Positions 11,823-22,900 of a stretch of DNA of 64,000 nt are shown piece after piece. Source of the DNA: Neoceratodus forsteri (Eukaryota > Chordata > Ceratodontiformes > Ceratodontidae); NCBI GenBank assembly GCA_016271365.2, contig CM057459.1, forward strand, positions 494,293,501-494,357,500. The letters run 5' to 3'. The notes under the pieces were generated by a model, which ran no database searches, was not told the origin of the DNA, and saw only the letters and a program-made list of their open reading frames with translations. Numbering within the stretch: position 1 is the stretch's first letter; every line of letters begins with the position of its first letter. The translations under genes were made by a program, and so were the position numbers.

Positions 11823-12237
11823 AATCTAACCCTTGGTCATGCCTTATTGCTTAACAGTCTGTTAATCACCCCCTATAGGTGCCATATTGCCCCTAGGGGG
11901 TGATTAACTGACTGTTAATCTAACTCCTGGGAGTGCCTTATTGCTTTTTTTAAAAATCATTCCAAAAGAAAACTGTTAAAAGTATACTATTTGAATGTTT
12001 TCCTCATTTACAGAGAGATTTTTAATAAAATAGTTCTTCCACCAACACTTTAAGAATGCCGATTCAAAATCAGAATGCAGCATTCCAATCATTCAGCAGT
12101 GATAGAGGATGGAATGCTGATAGAAAGAATCCACGTGCCATAGTGATCAGGCTGCACGTGACAGTGCAACAGGGATTAATGTAAGGCTGTTGGAATCCTA
12201 ACAGCAAATCAGACTGCAGCATTTCTGAGACCCTCTT
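11823..12237. mobile_element. Unclassified insertion of about 415 bp inside the CR1 ORF2
   Basis: CR1 coding similarity stops at KRKPL (about 11,820) and resumes with FNRDVEEMVRAKRKAF at about 12,245, so the intervening DNA is foreign. TAATCT occurs at both edges (about 11,823-11,828 and 12,234-12,239) and may be the target duplication. The left part folds: GTTAATCACCCCCTA at 11,860-11,874 is perfectly complementary to TAGGGGGTGATTAAC downstream. It also contains a direct repeat (TAATCTAAC...TGCCTTATTGCTT) at about 11,823-11,853 and 11,916-11,948. No coding capacity is seen, and I do not recognise the family. Confidence 0.6.
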
Positions 12238-12244
12238 TATAATC

Positions 12245-13565
12245 TGGTTTAATAGGGATGTGGAAGAGATGGTCAGGGCAAAGAGAAAGGCGTTTAAGAG
12301 GTATAAGAGGTCATGGAGGGAGGAGGATAGGGTCATATACCAAGACAAACAGAATGAAGGCGATAAGGAGGTCAGGAGGGCAAAGGCAAGAACAGAAGAG
12401 AGAATTGCCAACACAGTCAAGGAGGGAGATAAAACCTTCCCCAGGAATGTGAGTGAGAGGAGGAAGTCAAAGGAGGGGATAGTCAGGCTGAAAAATGGAG
12501 AAGGGGAATCGGTGGAAGATGACCGAGGGAAGACAGAAATACTCAAAAGCTACTTCGGCTCCATTTTCACGATAGAAAAGTAGGAGACTTCAAGAAAATC
12601 AGGAAATGCGAGGAGGCGGGAAGGGGGTGACTCCAGTCCATTCCAGGTGGAGGATGTCCTGAGGGAGCTCCAAGGTTTGAAGATGGGTAATGCGATGGGG
12701 CCAGATGGAGTGCACCACAGTTTATTGAGGGAGCTTAGTAAGGTGCTGGCAGGACCATAAACCAGCCTCTTCAACAGATCATTGGAATCGGGGGAGATCC
12801 CTGATGACTGGAGAAGGGCAGATGTGGTCCACCTTCATAAAGGGGGAGATGAGAAGGAAGCAGGCAATTATAGGCCGGTGAGCTTGACATCGGTGGTGGG
12901 CAAGCTCATGGAGAGATTGCTAAAGAAGATGATCACTAGTTATCTAGAAGCGAAAGGCCTGCAGGACCAGTGGCAGCACTGCTTCACTAAGGGAAGGTCG
13001 TGTCAAACGAACTTGATAGAGTTCTTTGACGGGGTCACCAGGGTTCTAGATCGGGGGTGGTGATGGACATTGCATATCTAGATTTCAAAAAGGCATTCAA
13101 TTCTGAGCTGCACAGGAGACTACTGCACAAAATTAAATGCATTGGGCTGTGGCTGCTCATGGTTAGGTGTGTGCAAAACTGGCTGGAGGACAGGAGACAG
13201 AGAGTTATTGTTAATGGGGTACCATCAGGGGAGGGTATGGTTACCAGCGGAGTGCCTCAGGGGTCAGTGCTGGGGCCACTCCATTTCAACATATTTATCG
13301 GGGACACAGCGGAGGGGCTAGAGGGAAGAGTGCATCTATTTGCGGTTGACACAAAGGTCTGCAATAGACTGGACATGCCCAAGGGGGTTGAGAGCATGCA
13401 CAGAGATCTGGAGAAACTGGAGAAATGGTCCAGGGAATGGCAATTGTCTTTCAACACAAAAAAAATCCAAGATCATGCACTTAGGCAAGAAGAACCAAGG
13501 TGTGAAATACCATATGGGGGAGGCATGCCCCAGGGGTTATCGAGCTGGAAAGGGACCTTGGCATA
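12245..13565 (+). pseudogene. CR1 ORF2 reverse transcriptase domain
   Basis: This covers the linker and RT of the CR1. 12,260-12,583 encodes the EN-RT linker (MVRAKRKAFKRYKRSW ... YFGSIFTIEK). 12,782-13,063 encodes the fingers (IPDDWRRADVVHLHKGG, then NYRPVSLTSVVGKLMER). 13,057-13,566 holds motif A (YLDFKKAFN, Asp retained, terminal Asp to Asn), motif B (SGVPQGSVLGPL) and motif C as LFAVDTK, where the first Asp of FADD is replaced by Val. The active site is therefore lost. Frames change near 12,590 and 13,060 and at about 13,480. Confidence 0.85.
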
Positions 13566-13586
13566 ATCATTCCATGGGACCTGAAG

Positions 13587-14660
13587 GTGGCAAAGCAATA
13601 TGAGAAGGCGGTGGCAAGGGCCAGTAGGATGCTGGGATGTATCGGCAGGGGAATAACTAGCAGGAAGAGGGAGGTCAGAATACCCTTGTGCAGACAGCTT
13701 GTCAGGCCTCACCTTAAGTATGGTCCGGCCCGTCCCGGGCTCAAGCGGTGGATTTCCACTTGCGGCGCCGCGCCGGGTTCGGGAGCGGACCCTTAGTCGC
13801 CGGAGGGCTGGCTGGGAGAAGGATCGGAAGTCCGCTGACTGCTCTCCTCTCCGGGGAGGTTGGGCAGCATCTGGGCGATGGGGATTCCTGGCGGAGGCCA
13901 GAGCACCCCACGCTGCCGAGCTTACGATTTGGAGGTAGGGCGGATGCGGGTGCATTGCACGACCCCGTCTCCCTAGGGAGAAAAACAGGAAAAGGGTAGA
14001 GCTGCCCCGCCGCCATGAATGAAGCCTACTGCGCTTCAATTTGCCTTCAGGCCGAGCCCCGACCCACTACAGTGCCCCGCGCGCATATGGGGAGCCGTAT
14101 GCTATGGCCCCACCGTGGGGAGTAAGCCATGGGGTATCGGGTGGCTGCAGCCGATCTGAAGGCAGAAGCCGGTGGCCCGTGACCGGGCAGATGAATAGGC
14201 GGCGGGGGGTTCCGAAAGGAGGAAAAAGTTAAATAAAAAAAAAAAAAGGTATGGGGTCCAGTTCTGGAGGCCATACCTCAGGAAGGATGTGGATAGGATG
14301 GAGCACATCCAGAGGAGGGTGACAAAAATGGTAAAGGGTCTTAGTCATCTGTCTTACAAGGAAAGGCTGAAGGACCTCAGCTGGTTCTCTCTTGAGCAAA
14401 GAAGGGAAAGGGAGGACATGATTGAGACCTTCAGATATAGCAAGGGTATTAACAGGGTGTCAGTAGGGGACATATTTTAGCTAAGGGAGCAATCAAAAAC
14501 AAGGGGACATGGTTTGCAGATAGTGAGGGGGGAGTTTCAGGGGAAACATCAGAAAATTCTACTTTTGGAGAGGGTGGTGGAAAAACTGGAACAGACTTCC
14601 AGAAGAAGTGGTGCAGGCAAGAACGGTGGAGGGATTTAAGAGAGTGTGCGATAGACACAA
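13587..14660 (+). pseudogene. CR1 ORF2 C-terminal region, split by a GC-rich insertion
   Basis: 13,587-13,723 encodes ASRMLGCIGRGITSRKRE and LVRPHLKYG. After the insertion, 14,255 onward continues with VQFWRPYLRKDVDRMEHIQR (frames joined), MVKGLSHLSYKERL, LEQRREREDMIETF and, near 14,560-14,600, the ERVVEKLEQ / W-N-like terminal block. The two halves join in register once the 523-bp insert is removed. This makes the insertion secondary to the CR1 itself. Confidence 0.8.
13724..14246 (+). mobile_element. GC-rich poly(A) retroposon, copy 1 (unrecognised family)
   Basis: This is a GC-rich insert of 523 bp, ending in AAATAA plus an A-run (14,231-14,247) and flanked by an imperfect 8-bp duplication (AAGTATGG at 13,716-13,723; AGGTATGG at 14,247-14,254). 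A poly(A) tail with target duplication points to L1-type target-primed reverse transcription. The 5' part shares GGTTCGGGAGCG (13,776-13,787) and TGCTCTCCTC (13,840-13,849) with the insert at 51,256-51,855, at nearly the same spacing. I see no tRNA A/B boxes, no 7SL-like or 5S-like motif and no long conserved reading frame. It could be a SINE or a processed copy of an unknown RNA. Confidence 0.75.
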
Positions 14661-14793
14661 GGGGCTGTTAGACATGGGGAGGGGGAAGGGCGGACAGCAA
14701 TAACAAAATCCTAGCAGCATGCTAGGCATGCTGTGCAGACTGGGTGGGCCTGGCAGTCTATTTCTGCCAACACAGTCTATGTTTCTATGTGTT

Positions 14794-15945
14794 GGGTCAC
14801 CATTGATATAAGTTTGCGCAATATGGGTATCATACATGATCAAGGCATTAGAGCATATAAAGATTTCATGGCAGTTGATCAACCCCTTAGAGATGTTCCA
14901 CAGAAATATATTTTGGATTTACTGAGGTTTGTACTCGCACACGGTTACTTTCTATTTGATCAGAAAGTATATCTCCATCTTAGGGGTATAGCAATGGGGG
15001 CAGCATTAGCCCCCTTATATGCCAATATCTTCATGGAATGGTGGGAGGACCGGGTTGTTTTGCAGACTCCAAGCCCCACTTCAGACACATATGCACATGG
15101 CATTTTTTTCTGATGACATCTGGTGTGTCTGGGATGGGGGACGAGTCAGTGAAGGAGTTAGTTTGCTGTCTCCAGTAGTAATTCTTTAAAGATTTCCTGC
15201 ACATATAACAGGCATAGAACGGAGATTGAGTTCTTAGACATCAAGTTCTTGGTGGGGGAAGATATGCATGTTATATGTAAACCTTACAGGAAGCCAGTGG
15301 CTGTCAACAGTTTGCTGAGATTGAAAGTGCACACCCTTGGGACCTGGTCGACAGCATCCCTTATGGGCAGTTTTTAAGGATAAAGAAAATTGTTCCTTTG
15401 TGGACACCTATACAAAAGAAGCTCAGATGCTGTTAAGCAGGCTCAGAGAAAGAGGATACTCAGCAAAGGTCATACCAAGGGCTGCTGAAAAGGCTGAAAC
15501 AGTGCCTATGCCACACACTGCTGATCCCTAATAATAGGAAACAGGACAATAAAATGAAAGTGAATTTTGTTTTAAATTATAGTCTTGGAGCATCAGAAGT
15601 TGCCAACATTTTTAGAGATGGATGGCAAATTCTATCAAGAGATCCGGAGTTAGGGAAGGTAGTAGGCACTATACCAAGAATTTCATACATGAAATGGAAA
15701 AGCCTAAAAGACTGTTTAAGTAGCAGTGACTTTGTTAGACCTCATTGAACCGGAGCATCAGATAGAACAAGATTTTACATGTCATAGCTGTAACATCTGT
15801 CAGTATGTAGCAACTGGTTCTACATTGAAACATCAAGTTACTGGAGAGGATTATGACACAAAGTTCAGGATGAACTGTCGTACAAACTATATAGTCTATA
15901 TGGGGTAGTGCACCTGTGGCAAGCTCTACATGGGAAGAAAGGTGA
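14794..15945 (+). pseudogene. Penelope-like element RT core, thumb and start of GIY-YIG domain
   Basis: The PLE frame resumes with VTIDISLRNMGIIHDQGIRA (motif A, Asp retained) and continues with ILDLLRFVLAHGYFLFDQKV and YLHLRGIAMGAALAPLYANI (the PLE QIRGTAMGT..AP.YANLF block). Near 15,100 the HFFLMTSG-like segment suggests a decayed YxDD catalytic motif. 15,340-15,750 holds IPYGQFLRIKK, RGYSAKVI, FVLNYSLGA and SYMKWKSLKDCL. 15,770-15,945 begins the GIY-YIG endonuclease with CHSCNICQYV, YIVYMG and CGKLYMGRKV. PLEs are the retroelements that join an RT to a GIY-YIG nuclease. At least four frame or stop lesions make it inactive. Confidence 0.9.
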
Positions 15946-16165
15946 CATAGAAACAGGCTTTGACGGCAGACCGCTTGGCCCACCCAGTCTGCCCATTTCC
16001 TTACCTACTGGATAAGATGCAGATCCTAGTTAACCAACAGCCTACTTCCTCCTTCCCGCCACTATAATTGCCTTATGTCTGTCCCATGCATTCTTGAATG
16101 CCCTCAATGTTTTTGACCCCACGACCTCCTCAGGAAGGCCATTCCATGTGTCCACCACTCTCTCT
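15946..16165 (-). mobile_element. CR1 3'-end fragment inserted in the PLE GIY-YIG domain
   Basis: The plus strand starts CATAGAAAC and continues with GACGGCAGACC...GGCCCACCCAGTCTGCCC, the complement of the CR1 3' UTR. It ends in the C-terminal block (complement of FTERVVDTWNGLP) near 16,130-16,165. GTGA at 15,942-15,945 and at 16,166-16,169 flank it and may be the target duplication. With it removed, the PLE frame reads from LYMGRKV straight into RNAKDRIQEHA. It is therefore a short, 5'-truncated, independent CR1 insertion in the same PLE. Confidence 0.8.
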
Positions 16166-16345
16166 GTGAAAATTAGGAATGCTAAGGACAGAATTCAAGA
16201 GCATGCCTGAGCAATTGTACAGGGAAATTTTGAGCATGTTCTGGGTGACCAATTTAGGGCTTTCCATGAGTGCACTATCTCTGATTTTCACCAGGTTTCT
16301 GTATTTTGAACCTGCCAGTGGGGTGGGGTGGGGTGGGGGCATAGG
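16166..16345 (+). pseudogene. PLE GIY-YIG domain, distal part
   Basis: This continues the GIY-YIG endonuclease after the CR1 interruption, with the block RNAKDRIQEH containing the catalytic-type Arg helix. The expected L-F-G-I-E segment is represented only by a decayed CTISDFHQVSVF-like read. A GGGGT repeat (16,318-16,337) follows, then the terminal arm. The domain is truncated and has an in-frame stop just after QEHA. Confidence 0.6.
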
Positions 16346-17032
16346 TTGAGGATGCTATTAAAGAAAGAAATTGAATGGATTTATCATTTACAATAAATGC
16401 CATATACCTCTCAGGTCTGAACACTGAAATGGATTTCAAACAATTTTTATAATGTGTTTAAGATCATAATCAGACTTTATATTATCTGCATGCATCATCA
16501 GTTTTACTGATTGTAGCCTGCCAACAGTGGAACCTTATCCTGGGAATCTAGTTAGGTTTTTGCACATAATTTAATATGTATGCGTGATGTTGCATATATT
16601 TATTTGATATGTATAATAGTCTTAGTTTTGTATTTCATAAGGTTTTCAAGGGAATTTTTTGTTTAATAATGAGACAGTTTTTATCCATGAAAAAACAATG
16701 GTGTGTTTTAACCTATCAATAAAATGTTTTTTAATTACGCTTCTATGACTGTTTTGCTTGCACCTCCTGATAAAAGAAAAATATAACTGAAGGGTAAGTT
16801 TATATGGAGTGTGCAGCTTGCCATAGTTCAGCTATCCTGGAATAAAGAAAAGTTTCTTTGTTTTCTGGGTTGGTGTATTTATCTTCAAGGAATTGAAATA
16901 TATCTGATGTGATACTGGATGAACAAATGTTCTCATAGACTATATTGTTTCTTTATTTATGACCCCCTGGGACTAAACATCATATGATGATAACGCATAG
17001 TAACAGCACCTGTACATGGAGCAAATGACAGG

Positions 17033-19612
17033 GGGCTGGATTCACAAAGTTTTCTGAAGGTGCAAAACCTTCCCTAAGTCCCCAAAACAGCCGTAGCTAT
17101 GGAAACAAAGGGGAATTTGCACTGAGTGCTATTCACAAAACTTTCTGCAGCTGTGGAAAAAAAACACTACGGAATGTGGAAAAAAGTGCAGCTGCGGAAG
17201 TCCCTGAGAAAAAAAGGTGTGAGATAACTTGTCTGCTATCAGAAAGCTTCTTGAGAAAGCTGTGGCTGGGCAACTCACGGATTATATTCAGTCTCATGAG
17301 CTACTTTCCCCCTCGCAGCATGGCTTCCGAAAAGGGCACAGTACAACCTCAGCCCTGGTCATTGTCACTTCTGGGATAAGGGCTACTATGGACCAGGGCA
17401 GACAATCTGGGGCCATCTTTATTGATCTCTCTAAGGCCTTTGACATAGTTGCTCATGCACTACTTTGCACTCAACTTAGGTCCTTGGGTCTGCCCCCTTA
17501 ATCACTCAGTTGGTTCTCCAATTTCCTTCAGGACAGGCAGCAACTTACCAAGTATAGTAAGGTGCTCTCAGGCGCCACCACAGTGTCCTTAGGGGTTCCC
17601 CAGGGGTCAGTCCTTAGGCCCCTGCTCTTCTCCATATTCATCAACGATCTTCCCTCCTCTGCTGCCACCTGCAGGTCTATCCTCTACGCTGACAACCTTG
17701 TTATTCTCACTCATTCCTGGGATGTTGGGGTCATTAACCACCAATTAAATGAGGATTTCAGGAGTATCCAATCCTGGATATCGTCCCACAAGCTGGTCCT
17801 AAATCTTAAAAAGACTCAGGCTATGCTGTTTGGATCCCTGGCTAAGATAAAGGCCTCCCCTGTCCCTCTGTGCATCTTGGGTAGTGATGGTGCTCCCGTT
17901 CTTATCACTGACTCCATCAAATACTTTGGGGTGACACTTGACCCTCAGCTTGATCTTGGTCACCACATCCACAATGTGTGTCGAGCTGTTAACTGGAAGT
18001 TGGGTTTGGCGTACAGGGAGAAGAATAATCTTACTTAGGCTGCTCACCTAGCACTGGCTAGAGGTGTGTTTCTACCATCTCTCTGTTATGAGCTACTTCT
18101 ATTTGCCCGTACTTCCAAGGTACACCTCACTAGGTGGACCGTTGCCTACAATAACAGTTGCATTTTTGCACTAGCAGCACCTCGCCTCACTCACTATTGT
18201 GATCTGTATGCTAAACTTAACTGGTTCTCCTCGCCCAACTACATGAATATTGTTTTGGGCTGCTTCACGGGTAAGGTTCTGGGCTCAGGCACCCCCCCCC
18301 TGGACTGGTGGAGTTCCTTGTGCCTGCTGCCTCTACTGTCTACTCCCTAAGGTCTCTGGGCCCCGCTATCCTTACGCTGGACAGGGATTTTGTGTCAAGT
18401 GCCCCAAGATTATGGAACTCCCTTCCAGTCCAGATCCGGTCCTCCCCTCCCATGCATGCCTACGTACCTCCCTGTAGACACACTTGAAGCTCTCCTCGGT
18501 ATGTGACTGTCTTAAACCGCCCTGATTACCTTGCTTACCTTAGTCACCTGCACTGTAATTGAGCATATCATCTCCTGTCCCTTGGCTCCAGTCCTGCTGT
18601 GGTTGTCTGCCTGCCTGGGTGTGACCCTGTGTTAAGTGTGTAAATTCTGTATATACCTGTATATACTGCTGAGCACTGTCTTAGTGACTGTGTATTGTTT
18701 TTATACTTGACTGTTCCACTGTTGAAACCTGAGTTATCTTACTATGTATGTCATGCTTTTTCTGTTTCTATTGTATCTGCCTTACTTGCTTTAAGTTGTA
18801 CTCTGTATGTTCTTTTAATTCCTGTACTCTCCTGGGTTGTACCTGAAAATAGGCATATGTTTTGTCTAGTGTACTTACCTGGTTAACAAAAGCTAAATAA
18901 ATAAGTAAGGCACATCCCCTGAAGGGCTATTCACAACCATTTTTTTTCCGCAGTTGCGGAAAAAATGTTACACACAGTGGAAAGAGGTGTAACTCTCACT
19001 CAGCAAACTGCAGTAGTGCCCCAACAATTGGAATCAATTAAGGTGGAGGTGAGGCACAGGTAATAGCATCCCAGTGAGTATAGCAGTGGCTGATGTTACA
19101 GAAACAACAGCACACATTGCCTTGATATGGCAACAAGCAACAACCACCAAACTCAGTGCAGCCCATGACGGAGCCCCACAGGCAGTAGAGCCTGACCAGC
19201 CTTCAGCAAATGCTACCCCTGCAGGCAACAGGAACATCCCAAGGAGGGAGGACTGCCACTGTGGTGCCATAGTATTACTGGTACCTGTGGTGCTGCAGTG
19301 GTCCCAGTTGAGGGATTGATTACTGGTCTCTGTGTGGGTGCTTTCAGCTTCATGCTATGACAGCAATGTTATAGTCTGCTGCTCCAGCTAATTAGGTTCA
19401 CTGTTGCTGTGCCTCCAAAGCTATTTCTGCAGCTGCGGATGCACAGTTGCGGATTTTCAGCACTTGCTCAATTTCTGCAGCTGCGTGTATTTTACGGAAT
19501 TCCACACCTGCTCAAAATATCTTTATGAATATCACGCAACTGCGTTTCCACAGTACTGCAGGCCTTTTTCCCACAGCTGCAGGATTTTTGGCTTTCTTTG
19601 TGAATCCTGCCC
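17033..19612. mobile_element. Non-autonomous TIR DNA transposon inside the PLE arm, itself carrying a LINE
   Basis: The ends GGGCTGGATTCACAAAG (17,033-17,049) and, reverse-complemented, GGGCAGGATTCACAAAG (19,612-19,596) form a 17-bp terminal inverted repeat with one mismatch. Several copies of a GCAGCTGCGGA-like motif occur near both ends: about 17,145 and 17,190, then 18,950, 19,430-19,450, 19,478 and 19,570. They look like clustered subterminal binding sites. Without the internal LINE it is only about 0.9 kb and has no transposase frame. The superfamily is uncertain because the target duplication is not clear (right flank TTAG, left flank GACAG). Confidence 0.75.
17227..18908 (+). pseudogene. 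L2/Rex1-like LINE, RT and 3' end, nested in the TIR transposon
   Basis: This is a 5'-truncated LINE. 17,229-17,500 encodes IRKLLEKAVAGQLTDYI, LSPSQHGFRKGHSTTSALV and motif A IFIDLSKAFDIVAHA. 17,562-18,038 encodes motif B LGVPQGSVLRPLLFSIFIND, motif C LYADNLVIL (second Asp to Asn) and LVLNLKKTQAMLFGS. 18,100-18,480 holds the decayed C-terminus. The 3' end is CTTACCTGGTTAAC followed by AAATAAATAAGTAAG (about 18,873-18,908). The motif string fits the CR1/L2/Rex1 group, closest in style to L2. Stops at about 17,500, 18,040 and 18,350 show it is dead. Confidence 0.8.
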
Positions 19613-19865
19613 TTAGTGTCTTTAAATTAGCATAGTACCAGGTGATGATTATGGGTCCACAGTATGTGTATGTAATTAAGGAGATTTTTAATGAAATGGG
19701 GAAATGTTTATCATGTTATAATATAATTGGTTTTGCACTAGTATTTACTGGTTGTGTGCCTCTGTAACAACTTTCATGTTTTAAAGCACACGGATGTGAG
19801 GAATGTAACACTAATGAATATTCATGATGTTGTGCGTTTAATAGAGGTTGCAATCTCCCAAGACT

Positions 19866-19910
19866 GCCCCCTCGACAAAGCCTTCTTTGGCACCATGTTG
19901 GGGTGTTGGG
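19866..19910 (+). ncRNA. Degenerate hammerhead-ribozyme-like motif in right PLE arm
   Basis: This is the counterpart of the motif at 8122-8070. CTCGACAAAGCC then TTGGC suggests a decayed CUGACGA core followed by a GCC/GGC stem II, and GTGTTGGG at 19,903-19,910 pairs with CCCAAGAC at 19,857-19,864. As in the other arm, the GAAA box is absent (CACCATG in its place). Two independent decays of the same region are consistent with an ancestral PLE ribozyme. Confidence 0.45.
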
Positions 19911-19995
19911 CATCTGAAGTGATCACTTAGTAAAATAATAATTTTATTGCAGTGCATTGTCCATTGGGGTATGTGCACCCTTTTTTTGCTTTGTT

Positions 19996-22900
19996 GTTTT
20001 CAGGTTTTTTTTGAAGAGTAGCACTTTTGTATGGCAAGACATGCATGTGTGTGGATTTCTTTGGTTTTAGCTATATGTAGGCAATAATAAGACATGACAG
20101 GGTGGGATTTATACTGAGATCACCACATCCGCAGCAGTGTGTTGAGGCCATATGCTGAAAGCAGAGGATCTTACATGCCCAGAAGTGCAGAATGTGTATG
20201 AAATGGATTTGAATTAATAGAATAGTATAGCTAGAAAGGTTTTCTTCTAGTAATGCACATCAATTTTTTGCTTACAGTTGAAGCTTTTTGATTTCACTAA
20301 CTACACTTTACCTGTAAGTTACGGACTGAGCGTTGGTCAGATGAAACACTGAATCTATGATGTAAGTGGTTTACCTAGTTTGAATATTACATCACCCAGC
20401 TGTCAAAACAGAGGTTATGAAGAATTTTAATTGTTTACAAAAATGTTTAAAGTATTTGCACCATAAGGGTTATCTATAACCAAAGAGTAAGGCAATGTGT
20501 GCCTGTGTTTATTATGCAGTTAAAGTGTAAAGCCAGCTCTTTTTTCAGTGTCTTAGAAATGTTGAATCTGGTTAGAAAGGTACATTCTGTTAACTTAATT
20601 TGTGTTCTGCTTAATGACAGTAAGACTGTATGCCTACACGGGCCATTGGCTTTTGGCTGTGAGACTTTCTGGGCCTGCTTTCCCCTCTTCTAGGGTCACA
20701 TAGAAAGGATCTCTGGCCCATCAAAAATAAATCCTTCCCCTTGTGGTTCTCCAGTCTGGGGTGCCATAGGCATCAATTCCAACTTTAACACCTCTGTGTG
20801 TGCTCCACTGGGTGTGGCCAGCCAGAGGGGGCCTATGGGCCTAGGGATGGTGGCTGAGTTCCTGGGCCTGGGTGACACTGGTCCTCTCCATTCCAGGTCT
20901 CTGGAGACTTGGGCTCTGACCAGTATCTGGGATTGGGAGCAGCAGGGACCTATTGAAGGTCCACCCTCTAGGATGGCCTCCTGATTACTTCTGTACTCTC
21001 TGGGCCATGTTCCTGCTATGCTGAGGAAGTTGCAGACAAGATTCCTCTACTGGCTGGAGTATGTGGCTTAAAAGGCCTGTGTATCTGCTGAAGACCACGG
21101 CAGTTGGCATCCATGATCTGAACCCAAGGGGCTAGGGATAGACCAGTAAGTGGTGAGCCACTGTTTCTGTGACCTATAAGCATGGAGCAAAGGGCAGGCA
21201 CCAGAGGGAGCCATATACGTCAGTTCATAAGTGTGTGTGGTGTAAGCACAATTACTATTGATTAATTTAATGTTGTGGCTGTTTTAAGGAAAGGTGTATA
21301 GTAAATTGTGCCTACTTATTTTTGTGGTAAATTTTTGAGATGATAGATTTTACTCAGACATGTAGTATGATTAAAAGCTGTTTATTTTAGCACACAGTTA
21401 ACATTAAACATATTTGTAACCCTTAAAAAGTACGAAATTTTTTGAAAACTTTATTTAGACCTTTGTCTTACTTTGTGCACTTTAAATCATTACACACTCT
21501 TTACCATGAACTTGTAAGACCTAGTACTTCCTGTCTGGAGGCACTTTAAGGCAATATTCTCTTTTAGTGTAGCCTGGACTAACCAGTACACATTTTCTTG
21601 GTACTAATAATCTTGGCTAGCATTTAAATAATATTTTTACTGCACTATATTTATGTGTATATATATTGTGGAACCAGAATTCTTTAATGATACATTTTTA
21701 GGCACCTTAAATAAGTGGTTTATACTAAACTAGTCCTTTGGCAAAGAGTCTCTGTATTTCCCTGATGTCTGGAGATTTGAGGTATCTTGGAGTCAAGGTA
21801 TGAAGAAGATTTTTTTCCTGGTTCTTTGGAATTTTTTTCTTTTCGAGGCTTTGCAAATGAAATAACAAAGTTAGCTGAATTTTAATGTTTTTTACTTCTG
21901 GCAGAAGCCAAAAGTCTTTAGAGTTTTAGCAGAGTGATAGTTTTAAAGTCAGTAGTAGTAACGTAGATGTGCAATCTCTTCCAGCAATGAAACACAGATT
22001 CAGGTTAAGTTAATAGGTAATACAAATTGCTGGCCCTTGGAGCAGTCTTTCATAGGCAGAATACTTCCTCAGAAATATCTTGAAATTTCGTTCTACCTCA
22101 AGAGTAGCATGAGGTTTTGGAATGGTATAGCCATATTTGGTCAGAAGCTTGTCTTTGGTTGGAAGTCTTATAGCATATGTGCAGAGATGTTCTGACTTAT
22201 CAGGGCTCTGTCACTGACCTGCCTATTTGGTTTTTTGAACTTTGTCCATAAGGTGACAGACAATAGACTTATAACCACAATACCTTCTCCTGCGCATTTT
22301 CATAGATGAGGTAATGGAAGATTATCTCATTGCAGTCTTATGGCACTGGGTAGTTGGTAGCAGGTAGTTCCCTGTTTTGAAGACCCAGTTTCTTGGTTAT
22401 ATGGTTTCAGAGGTGAGGCCCCCTTCTAATGGTATGACTCAGTGACCTTAAAAAGTGCTGGGTCCTGATTTCAAAGTACTTTTTGAAGCTGTTAGACAAC
22501 GTCTGAATCTAATTAATTTATTTGGTTGGCATTTTGAATATCCTTAAAGTTAGAAGTTTGCAACATATTGTTCAGTGTAGATTTGTTCCATAACTCCTGG
22601 GTGTGGAGATGAATTTCATATACCAGGGTTAAGTATTTGCAGGTCTGCTTGGTTTAAAAGAAAATGTTTCATGACCAGTTCTTTTAAGGTGCATTAAGAC
22701 AGCTGAAATTCAAGGTGAATCATCCTTTTTACACTTTGGCAGGGTCTGGTGGCTTATGGCCACTAGTGTGCCTACAGTGGGTTCAGGAAGGGTATAACCC
22801 TTTGTGTGAACTCTGCCAGGGACATGGATTATATCTTCTGTGCCTAACAGGGCTGGATATATCCTGATGTCTCTCTTCCTACTTGCAGCTGCAAGTTGAC

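Larger units (their letters stand above)
9498..14793 (+). mobile_element. Near full-length CR1 LINE inserted into the PLE RT
   Basis: This CR1 unit of about 5.3 kb contains a 5' region (9498-10,250), ORF1 with an SGNH domain, ORF2 with EN and RT, and a 3' UTR ending in a TCTATGTTTCTATGT terminus at 14,779-14,793. CR1 elements end in short microsatellite-like repeats, and this end abuts the resumed PLE frame. Two further insertions lie inside it: about 11,823-12,237 and 13,724-14,246. Removing them (523 bp and about 415 bp) leaves about 4.35 kb, a normal length for CR1. All frames are broken. Confidence 0.85.
16346..19995 (+). repeat. Direct terminal arm of the PLE, split by a TIR transposon
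   Basis: 16,350-17,030 plus 19,613-19,990 form the right arm, the reverse complement of 9060-7985. The 3' portion ends near GTGCACCCTTTTTTTGC at about 19,970-19,990, and the left arm ends at the equivalent GGGTGCACATG at about 7999-8008. Comparison of the two arms shows that 17,031-19,612 is an insertion present only on this side. Both arms have diverged by many substitutions, so the PLE is old. Confidence 0.85.
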
